Shown here piece by piece: positions 6,097-12,329 of a stretch of 12,329 bases of DNA (position 1 is the first letter of the stretch; every line of letters starts with the position of its first letter). Where the stretch lies: the NCBI GenBank assembly GCA_945982465.1, contig CAMFSB010000021.1, positions 1 through 12,329 on the forward strand. Direction: 5' to 3'. The DNA comes from an uncultured Faecalibacterium sp. GTDB lineage: Bacteria > Bacillota > Clostridia > Oscillospirales > Ruminococcaceae. A program made the position numbers and the translations under genes. The notes beneath the pieces are model-generated. The model searched no databases. It had not been told where the DNA came from and saw nothing but the letters and a program-made list of their open reading frames with translations.

Positions 6097-8748
6097 TTAC
6101 CGCGCCCGGAACAGCTGCACTGTACCCGTCAGGCCACTGCCGCCGGACGGCGGGTTAGCCAGCATCTTGGTATATCCGCTGAGCGTCGGGTAGCACTGCC
6201 GTTCCAGCGTTGTAGCGACCTCGATCACGAGGGTGTTTTCTCCCGCCCGGCCCATCAGATCATAGGCAAAGGGCGGCGCAATCTGAATGCCTGCACTCTT
6301 TCCATTCAGAAGGACCTCCACACCCTCGGCCGCATCCGAGACAGCCAGCCGCAGCGGGGCGTCCGTTTTTAACGCAAAGTGAGCCTCGTACCGCACAAAG
6401 CCGGAAAATTCCGGCTGCTCTTCGGCCAGCGTGTCGGGCAGCGTAACAGACTGTGCCGGGCCAAAGGCCGGATAGTCCGCCCCCTCGCAGGTGGCACGGG
6501 TCCAGCACAGCGGGATCTCTTCCCCCACCGACGGGGCAGTGAAAAGCGATGCTTCCGCCGGCGGCGCGTCGCGCCCGAGAACCCGGGGCTGCAGCGGCTG
6601 AATGTCGATTGCCACCTGCAGACCGGCAGCGGTGTCAACAGCGTTGGCGGGCTCGCAGCGGTTGTTCCAAGGGTCATACCAGTAGCAGGGGCCGGTTTGG
6701 CCTGGCAGTGTCAGAGTTCCGGCCGCGGGGGTCACGCCCTCGTTGACAACGAAAACACAGCGGGGGCTGCCCGCAATGGTCAGCTGACGCAGACGGTTGT
6801 TTTTAGGTTCCAGCACCGGCGCCTGTACCCCGGCGGCGCGCAGAACGGCCGGCAATGCGGCAGGTTCCAGAACCGGGCAGTCCTCCAATGCGGCGGGCAA
6901 TGAGCCGCCCTCGCAAAGTGTTTTGGGGCGGCGGCCCGCGAAGTACACCGGCAGCCCTGCAGCAGCAAGCACTGCCAGCCCCTGGGCCGCTGCCGCAGGC
7001 ATTCGTTCAGCCCCCGGCACCACAAATGCGCGGTAAAGCTGGCCGTTGACAACCAGTGGGTTCCCCAGTATGGTCTTGTAGCGGCCAGGCTCGCCGAACA
7101 CGTCGGCGGGCAGCACCCGGCAGGCGATCTGGTCATCGTAGAGTGGACGCAGCGCCTGCTCGAACGGCATGGCGTTGGGGTCACACCACTCGGCTTCGCC
7201 ATGGTAGAGAATCGCGACCGGGGCCTCATGCTGCCCGGAGGAGGTCAGCGTAGCAACTCGGTTCATATAAGCCATGAGCGCGCCAAAATGCCGGTACTGT
7301 GGGTTGTGGCCGTGGGCGTAGAAGTGCGGTGGGCAATCGGGGTCAGGGAACGCCGCACCCGAAAATGCGTGGGGCACGAAGTGGTTGATCCCTCGCACCA
7401 GAAAATGGTCGGCCAGGTATTTTTCCAGCCGGACGCCTTCGGCCCAGCCATAGTTGCCAAAGATTTCGCACATCGCATTGCCGGACTTGCCAGGCTCCAG
7501 AGCAGCCGCGCTCTCAGCCAATGTGGCAAGGCCGTAGTGGTAAAACGCGCCGTTGCGGGGCTGGCGCATTTTGTTGCAGGTAGGCGCGTCCTCGCCCTGG
7601 GGCAGCACTTGGCCGCCGATGTCATCAATGCCTGCCATGTCCTGGCCCTGCAGGCCGCGGAAGTAGTGGCCCAGGCTTGAACCGGTGCGGCAGTGCTGGC
7701 CATCGTCCTCAATCAGGTGGCCGATGTACCGCACGCCGTGGTCGTGGCACCAGGCGGCAACCTGCTCGCTGAAATTTTTGCGCACCAGGCGGGTCAGGCA
7801 ATCCATGTACAGCGTGTGCATGCGGGCGGTCTCGTCGCTGCTGTCCTGCGCAAAAAGCCGGGGCAGCGCGGCAGACAGGCCGGGGCCGAACGCTGCTGCC
7901 AGTGTTTCGGCCAGTTCGTCGCTCCAAGGCAAATCCTGACCGCAGCCCAGCGTATTGCCCTTGGCGTACAAAAAGCCATTGCCCAGTTCAGGCTCGTCCG
8001 AGAAAAATCCCGCAATGGTGGTTCCGAAATCGGCGGCATAATGCTGCCAGTGCGGCTCGTATACGGCGTCCAGCAACAGGCGAACGCTCGCCCGCTGCGT
8101 CATGTTGATATAGTTGCGGTTGTAGCCTGCGTTACGGCTGGCGGTGACGACCTGCAGGGTAAAGGCTCCCGCAGGCATGTCCCAGTGCAGCACCGTACCG
8201 GTTACAAAAGGACGCAGGTCGATGACGTCGCCCTTTTCGTCCACGGCCTGCACGGTGAGCAGTTGGTCTGTGGCAGGGTCAAAGATGCGGGCGGGTGGTT
8301 TCCCGAAATAAGCGGCCTCGGCGGCGGACGCATAGGTGCGCTCAGGGGCCTGCATAAGCCCCGCCGCACGCAGATCCAGCGTCACAGTGCCCGCCGTATC
8401 CAGCGCCGCGGTGTGGGCAAATATGCTTTGGCGGCACAGCTGCTCCGGCGCGTTTTGCACAGCGCCATTTGCGTAGCCGGTCGGGAAATGGCTGTCGTCC
8501 AAAATCCAGACCTGCATACCGCGATGACGCGCTTCGTCCAATATCACGTCCATGTCGGCCCACCACTTGGGGCCGCAGAAATCGGGGTGCGGGCGGCTTT
8601 CGACACAGACCGCCTTGCAGCTTGCACCGTCGATGACCGCCATCATTTTGCGCAGCACGGCTTCGTCCTCGCCATGCTGCCAGAAAAACGGCAGAATATG
8701 ATTGTCGGCCTGCCCGGCCAACAGGGACAAAATCGGTTGCCTGGTCAT
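6097..8748 (-). CDS. Large cytoplasmic glycoside hydrolase, GH106-like, with C-terminal jelly-roll domain
   Basis: This 883-residue protein resembles the GH106-like group (GH106 itself contains alpha-L-rhamnosidases), but my family placement is by eye and tentative. The N-terminal half looks like a TIM barrel: ILPFFWQHGEDEAVLRKMM, then VESRPHPDFCGPKWWADMD and GMQVWILDDSHFPTGYANG. Acidic candidates for catalysis are Asp251, Glu252 and Glu254 in FFSDEPELGN and Glu437 in NYGWAEG. A flavodoxin-like region follows (VAILYHGEAEWC to VPVYF-type strands, about 500-620). The last 130 residues form a beta-rich sugar-binding domain of the kind seen in GH2 enzymes (FVRYEAHFALKTDAPLRLAVSDAAEGVEVLLNG split over two strands, then AGENTLVIEVATTL and GSGLTGTVQL). 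There is no signal peptide, so the substrate is probably an imported oligosaccharide. SD AAAGGAG (8758-8764) lies 9 nt before the ATG. It is the last gene of the three-gene operon, 28 bp after the GH43 gene. Confidence 0.75.
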   Translation of the reverse strand: MTRQPILSLLAGQADNHILPFFWQHGEDEAVLRKMMAVIDGASCKAVCVESRPHPDFCGPKWWADMDVILDEARHRGMQVWILDDSHFPTGYANGAVQNAPEQLCRQSIFAHTAALDTAGTVTLDLRAAGLMQAPERTYASAAEAAYFGKPPARIFDPATDQLLTVQAVDEKGDVIDLRPFVTGTVLHWDMPAGAFTLQVVTASRNAGYNRNYINMTQRASVRLLLDAVYEPHWQHYAADFGTTIAGFFSDEPELGNGFLYAKGNTLGCGQDLPWSDELAETLAAAFGPGLSAALPRLFAQDSSDETARMHTLYMDCLTRLVRKNFSEQVAAWCHDHGVRYIGHLIEDDGQHCRTGSSLGHYFRGLQGQDMAGIDDIGGQVLPQGEDAPTCNKMRQPRNGAFYHYGLATLAESAAALEPGKSGNAMCEIFGNYGWAEGVRLEKYLADHFLVRGINHFVPHAFSGAAFPDPDCPPHFYAHGHNPQYRHFGALMAYMNRVATLTSSGQHEAPVAILYHGEAEWCDPNAMPFEQALRPLYDDQIACRVLPADVFGEPGRYKTILGNPLVVNGQLYRAFVVPGAERMPAAAAQGLAVLAAAGLPVYFAGRRPKTLCEGGSLPAALEDCPVLEPAALPAVLRAAGVQAPVLEPKNNRLRQLTIAGSPRCVFVVNEGVTPAAGTLTLPGQTGPCYWYDPWNNRCEPANAVDTAAGLQVAIDIQPLQPRVLGRDAPPAEASLFTAPSVGEEIPLCWTRATCEGADYPAFGPAQSVTLPDTLAEEQPEFSGFVRYEAHFALKTDAPLRLAVSDAAEGVEVLLNGKSAGIQIAPPFAYDLMGRAGENTLVIEVATTLERQCYPTLSGYTKMLANPPSGGSGLTGTVQLFRAR

Positions 8749-8776
8749 GTTGGTTTTCTCCTTTTACGTGAAAGGT

Positions 8777-10198
8777 TCAGCTCAGTGCAAATTCCATCCA
8801 GTCTGCACGCCCTGCGCAGCGCAAGCGGAAGAACAGCGGCGCAGTGCCCACGGGCGCGGCGAAATCGCCGGTCACGGTCTGCCAATCTTCTGATGCCGAA
8901 AAGGGCAGACAGGCCGCCGGGCGGGTGCATTCCTCGTCCAGATAAACCTCCATTGTGCCTGCAGCAGCGGCGCGCAGTTTGAGCGACAGCTTCGTGGCCT
9001 GGCCGAGCGCAAAGTATTTGAACCCTGCGCAGGCGCCGTCCTGCATATTGGCCAGGTAGTGCAGCGCTTTGGCCGGGTCGCCATCCGGGGAGGCTTCCTC
9101 ATAGAGATGGGGCTGCACGTCCCGCACACAGGTGCGAATGGTCAGCCGTTCTTTGCCGATGCTTGCATGAGTCAGGTTGCAGGCGTAACAGGCATTGTAG
9201 GAGCCAAGCCCCTGCAGCGGCCCGCCGTTCAGCCCGCAGCTGGTCATTTCGGCCTGATGGAACACGCCGTTCTCGTCCAGCAAAATGGGGTCGGCGCAGC
9301 CCTGGCGGCAGCATTCAATGCCATGGGTCTGCCGATGGTAAAAGATGTACCACTGATTGCCGATTTTTACAAGGCCGCCGTGGGTATTGCCGTAGGGCGT
9401 TTTCGGGATCTGGTTGCCCCTGTAGCCGATGTCGGCGTTGGATACCAGCACACCGACATACCGGTATCCTGTCAGCGGAGTGTCAGACACCGGGTAGCAA
9501 AGGTCGTGGCTCTGCTCGGAGGAATAGACCAGATAATACCGTCCGCCAATCTTGCGGGGGCTGGAGGCTTCATAGAAGCCGTGGTCCTCAAACTCGGTAT
9601 TTTGAGCCGCCAGGCAGCCGGGCAGCACCTCCACCGGGCCGGACTTGATCGTGTGCATATCAGGCTCCAGCTCAAAGCCCAGGTTGTATTTCCCCGCCAC
9701 ATTGATCCAGGGGGAACCCGGCGTGGGCACAAACCCGGTGAACAGATAGATGCGCCCGTCATCGTCCACCAGTACGCCGGGGTCGAACATTTTGGTTTTG
9801 GGGTGGGAGCCGTCCGGGAAAGCCACATTCGCCAGGAACGTGAACGGCCCCTGCGGCTTGTCGCTCACGGCCACGCCGCAGGCATCGCTGGCTCCCCGGT
9901 TATAGTACAGGTAATACCGGCCGTCCGAGCCCTGTACACAGTCCGGCGCGGGCAGGCCGTCGCCCTCGTCCTCGGGGTTATCGGTGGCGCGCGGGTAGCT
10001 GATTCCCTCGTATTTCCAATCGCTCAAATCGGAGATCGGGGCGCTCCACACGACGTAGTCGCCGGGGCAGAAGCCTCTTTCGCCGCCGGCAAAGTCGTGC
10101 GAGCCGTAAACGTACAGCCGGTCGCCAAAAATGCGCGGCTCCCCGTCAGGGATGTACTCCCACAACGGCAGATACGGGTTCATGGCCTGTTGTTTCAT
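8777..10198 (-). CDS. GH43 family glycosidase (beta-xylosidase/alpha-L-arabinofuranosidase type) with CBM6-like C-terminal domain
   Basis: The 473-residue protein begins with NPYLPLWEYIPDGEPRIFGDRLYVYGSHD, the hallmark opening of many GH43 proteins with a five-bladed beta-propeller. Likely active-site acids are Asp18 (general base, in IPDGEPR), Asp139 (FDPGVLVDDDGRIYLF, the pKa modulator) and Glu210 (FYEASSPRKI, the general acid). A GNTHGG segment, which commonly carries an active-site His, follows near 275. From about 370 to the end a beta-sandwich resembling CBM6 follows (AGFKYFALGQATKLSLKLR, GTMEVYLDEECTRPAA, LFFRLRCAGRADWMEF). No signal peptide is seen, so it should act in the cytoplasm on imported xylo-, arabino- or related oligosaccharides. 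An upstream frame extends to 10219, but SD AAGGAG (10207-10212) lies 8 nt from the ATG at 10198, which I chose. It sits 218 bp after the GH3 gene and 28 bp before the GH106-like gene. Confidence 0.87.
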   Translation of the reverse strand: MKQQAMNPYLPLWEYIPDGEPRIFGDRLYVYGSHDFAGGERGFCPGDYVVWSAPISDLSDWKYEGISYPRATDNPEDEGDGLPAPDCVQGSDGRYYLYYNRGASDACGVAVSDKPQGPFTFLANVAFPDGSHPKTKMFDPGVLVDDDGRIYLFTGFVPTPGSPWINVAGKYNLGFELEPDMHTIKSGPVEVLPGCLAAQNTEFEDHGFYEASSPRKIGGRYYLVYSSEQSHDLCYPVSDTPLTGYRYVGVLVSNADIGYRGNQIPKTPYGNTHGGLVKIGNQWYIFYHRQTHGIECCRQGCADPILLDENGVFHQAEMTSCGLNGGPLQGLGSYNACYACNLTHASIGKERLTIRTCVRDVQPHLYEEASPDGDPAKALHYLANMQDGACAGFKYFALGQATKLSLKLRAAAAGTMEVYLDEECTRPAACLPFSASEDWQTVTGDFAAPVGTAPLFFRLRCAGRADWMEFALS

Positions 10199-10416
10199 CG
10201 CCGATTCTCCTTGTAACAAAGGTTGTGTTTTCCGGTATTCGCCGTCTGCTCAGCCCGGCGCAGATGCTGCCGGCAGCACAGATCCGGAACAATCCCGCCT
10301 GCCGCAGAGGAAAGCGGCAACTCTCCCCCTGCAATGGGGGTATACCGGGTGTTTGTCTCTCCCCAAAATCAGGCCAGCGCCTTGAACGGATGGACGCCCC
10401 GGGTCGCAGGCACGTC
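10199..10416 (-). other. Intercistronic region with stable hairpins between the GH3 and GH43 genes
   Basis: This 218-bp spacer is long compared with the 28-bp gap downstream and holds no credible gene. It contains a perfect 14-bp palindrome TGCTGCCGGCAGCA (10265-10278) and a GCCGC/GCGGC stem (10301-10305 with 10314-10318). It also contains a CCCCC/GGGGG hairpin with 6-nt loop (10325-10329 with 10336-10340). None is followed by a T-run on the minus strand, so they look like RNA-processing or stability elements, or an attenuator, rather than a full terminator. I see no clear internal promoter. Confidence 0.4.
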
Positions 10417-12159
10417 TCACAGCCGGGTGTCCCAACGGCCGCAGAACACGCTGTCCTCCGCCTGACCCCGGAATTCGCTTTGCCCGGTGATCTTTTCGAC
10501 CGCCGCGCGGATATGGGTACGGTTGGGTCCGTAGGCGTTGATGAACGTGTGTACCTGGGGCACGTCAATCAGATGGTTCGTGTAGTTCAGGCTCATGGCC
10601 ACGGTAGGAATTTCCTCATTGTACCAGGGCAGTTCGCAGCTGTGGTTGCAGCTCCACCGCACCCGGACGACGTTTTCCTGCGCATAGCCCTTGACGTGGA
10701 GCTCAATAAGCGCCCAGTCGTGATTTTTCACAAAGTCCGCCCGTGGGCCGTGGGCCAGCATCCTGACCAAATTCATGGGCGAAACGCCGTTTTCGATCTC
10801 CAGCGCATGGAAATTGGGGCAGACATCCACCTCGAACCCGGCGCGTTCCAGCTCCTCGATCACGACCTGCTTGGTGGGATCCCCCTGATAGCCCTTGGTG
10901 GTGGGGGTGGAGCCTACATAGACAAGAAAGACCCGCTTTTTTGCCTGGGGATCCACGGGCAGGTTGCCGCGGGTGTCCTTGACCAGCGTGATGCAGCTGT
11001 CTGCAGCAGCGGCGGTGTAGGCTTTGTGTTCGTCGCAGCCGATGCAGGCAAGGGCGCTTTCGGCGGGGGTACGCTGCTCGTTGAGGTGCAGCTTGGCCTT
11101 AAGGCCGAGAATGCGGTGCAGCGCGTCGGACAGGCGTTCCTCGGTCAGGTCGCCGCGCTCGTAGGCCGCGCGCAGGAAAGCGATGTCCTCGTCAATGTCA
11201 TTGGTAAAAAGGAACATATCACAGCCCGCGATGATCGCGCCGGGCACAGCATCTTCCCGCCTGGCCATGGCAGTCATGCCCACCATGTGGGAAGCATCGG
11301 TAATCAGAATACCGTTGAAGCCCATATCCTTGCGCACAAGGTCGGTGAGCAGTTCGGGCGCGAGGGTGGCGGGCATGATGTCCTTGTCCTGAATGCCGGG
11401 GCGCAGCTTGCGGGACATGGCGGGCAGCGCAATGTGGCCGACCATAATGGCCTCGGCCCCGTCATGAATCAGGGTGCGGTAAACCTTGCCGAAGCTGGCT
11501 TCCCAGTCCTCCACACTCAGGTCGTTGACGCCCATGACCAGGTGCTGGTCCAGTTCCTCGACACCATCCCCGGGGAAATGCTTGATGGTGCAGGCCATGT
11601 TGGGGTTGGCATCTTTGACGCCGCGAATGTAGGCCCGGGCATTGGCAATAACCTTGTCGGGGTCAGAGCCATAGCTGCGGGTATTTACAATGGTGTTGCG
11701 CCAGTTTTTGTACACATCTACCACCGGGTTGAACATCCAGTTTGCGCCCACGGCGCTGGCCTCGCGCCCGGCAACCAGGCCCACATGGTAGGCGTTATCG
11801 GTGCCCGCACCGGCGCCGCACTCCGCTGCCGTGGCCACAAAGGTGCCCTCGGGCGCAGCGCCGTTGCCGCCGTCGTCGCAGTTGGCGGCGATGAGCAGCG
11901 GCAGTTTACTGTGCTTTTGGAACGTGGCCAACTGCTTATAAATGTCCGCCTTGCCGCCGCCGTTCTGCCAGCGCAGCCCGCCCATGTGGGACTGAGCCAG
12001 CAGCGCTTCGATCCGGTTTTCGCCAAAGCCCGGCTGGGCCTGCAGCACGACAAACAGCTGGCCGAGTTTTTCGTCCAGCGTCATGCCGGCGATGGAATCC
12101 TCCACCCAGCGAATCTGGTCATCATTGAGATAAAAAGGCTTTTCTTTCAAGTTCACCAT
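10417..12159 (-). CDS. GH3 family glycosidase, NagZ-like with Asp-His dyad (beta-N-acetylhexosaminidase/beta-glycosidase)
   Basis: The 580-residue protein has the GH3 TIM barrel and a C-terminal alpha/beta domain. MTLDEKLGQLFVV is the usual GH3 start. KHFPGDGVEELDQH (193-206) corresponds to the NagZ signature KHFPGHGxxxxDSH, in which the final Asp and His form the acid-base dyad; here Asp204 and His206 are present, while the His of the GHG triplet is Asp198. The nucleophile is probably Asp288 in ITDASHM. The chain ends CGRWDTRL, which I have often seen at the end of such Firmicute proteins. Dyad-type GH3 members include N-acetylglucosaminidases and some phosphorylases. No signal peptide is visible, so it is cytoplasmic, although some Gram-positive NagZ proteins are exported. 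SD AGGAGT (12168-12173) lies 8 nt before the ATG. It is the first gene of the operon that continues with GH43 and GH106-like genes, and probably removes terminal sugars from the same imported oligosaccharide. Confidence 0.88.
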   Translation of the reverse strand: MVNLKEKPFYLNDDQIRWVEDSIAGMTLDEKLGQLFVVLQAQPGFGENRIEALLAQSHMGGLRWQNGGGKADIYKQLATFQKHSKLPLLIAANCDDGGNGAAPEGTFVATAAECGAGAGTDNAYHVGLVAGREASAVGANWMFNPVVDVYKNWRNTIVNTRSYGSDPDKVIANARAYIRGVKDANPNMACTIKHFPGDGVEELDQHLVMGVNDLSVEDWEASFGKVYRTLIHDGAEAIMVGHIALPAMSRKLRPGIQDKDIMPATLAPELLTDLVRKDMGFNGILITDASHMVGMTAMARREDAVPGAIIAGCDMFLFTNDIDEDIAFLRAAYERGDLTEERLSDALHRILGLKAKLHLNEQRTPAESALACIGCDEHKAYTAAAADSCITLVKDTRGNLPVDPQAKKRVFLVYVGSTPTTKGYQGDPTKQVVIEELERAGFEVDVCPNFHALEIENGVSPMNLVRMLAHGPRADFVKNHDWALIELHVKGYAQENVVRVRWSCNHSCELPWYNEEIPTVAMSLNYTNHLIDVPQVHTFINAYGPNRTHIRAAVEKITGQSEFRGQAEDSVFCGRWDTRL

Positions 12160-12247
12160 TTGTACTCACTCCTAATCAAATTTTCAGTCCCAGCAATGCC
12201 GGGCCGATTTGTGCGTTTTACCGGGCTGTCCGCTCCTTGTATTTCCA

Positions 12248-12276
12248 ATTATACCGTACAAAGCCAGAATAAAATA
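12248..12276 (-). promoter_or_regulatory. Candidate promoter of the glycosidase operon
   Basis: On the minus strand a perfect -10 TATAAT (12248-12253) lies about 90 bp upstream of the GH3 start, giving an untranslated leader of roughly 80 nt. The hexamer 17 nt further up is TATTTT (12271-12276), a poor -35, so the promoter may need an activator. TTGTA (12237-12241) and TACAA (12257-12261) form short inverted arms across the -10 and could be part of an operator. No good catabolite-repression site was found. Confidence 0.45.
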
Positions 12277-12284
12277 GAAAATTA

Positions 12285-12314
12285 TCGACACAAGATAGCA
12301 AAACGCGCTATAAT
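12285..12314 (+). promoter_or_regulatory. Outward-facing promoter for a divergent gene beyond the right edge
   Basis: TCGACA (12285-12290, 5/6 match to the -35 consensus) is followed by 18 nt and a perfect TATAAT (12309-12314). No start codon with ribosome binding site occurs in the last 15 bases, so the gene it serves lies outside the window. Its position opposite the glycosidase operon would suit a regulator or a transport gene. Confidence 0.5.
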
Positions 12315-12329
12315 TTAATCAAAACATTT

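Noticed and set aside
5957..6193. Short open frame between the terminator and the GH106-like gene.
   Set aside because: No SD, no recognisable protein, and it runs into the 3' end of the minus-strand gene. I see nothing else in 5945-6096.
10225..12318. A 697-codon plus-strand open frame opposite the GH3 gene, and similar long frames at 7693-8982 and 9059-10216.
   Set aside because: They are antisense shadows of GC-rich genes with few stop codons. They have no family resemblance and low-complexity His/Gly/Val/Arg-rich products, and the minus-strand frames are clear glycosidases.

Overview
The window looks like chromosomal DNA from a high-GC gut-type Firmicute, probably an Oscillospirales relative of Faecalibacterium, Gemmiger or Subdoligranulum. 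This is an inference from protein style (M19/PatB/MarR genes and cytoplasmic GH3, GH43 and GH106-like glycosidases), AGGAG-type ribosome binding sites and GC-rich flanks. An AT-rich cassette interrupts the middle. I counted 22/60 G+C at 2461-2520 inside the cassette and 40/60 at 7561-7620 in the right flank.

Left part (1-1582). A MarR-family regulator (1121-1582, +) is divergent from a minus-strand pair: a deleted remnant of an M19 membrane dipeptidase (687-977) and a PatB/MalY-type PLP C-S lyase (679 to beyond the left edge). Near-consensus sigma-A promoters face each way in the shared upstream region. Two dyads lie between them, one overlapping the -35 box of the lyase operon, which fits a MarR-controlled switch.

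Middle part (about 1583-5900). A two-gene plus-strand cassette encodes a 1075-residue single-chain restriction-modification enzyme: an N-terminal PD-(D/E)XK-like nuclease, an N6-adenine methyltransferase and a type ISP-like C-terminal specificity region, with no helicase. After 31 bp comes a 300-residue protein resembling DUF6414. The second gene is flanked by a 13-bp inverted repeat. This is the best candidate in the window for a poorly described system, probably a defence module with an accessory protein.

Right part (5900-12329). A minus-strand operon of three glycosidases without visible signal peptides reads GH3 (NagZ-like, Asp-His dyad type), then GH43 with a CBM6-like tail, then a large GH106-like enzyme. 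It ends at a strong hairpin terminator (5914-5941) that separates it from the convergent cassette. It probably breaks down imported oligosaccharides; no transporter is visible. At the right edge a near-consensus promoter points out of the window, suggesting a divergent neighbouring gene.
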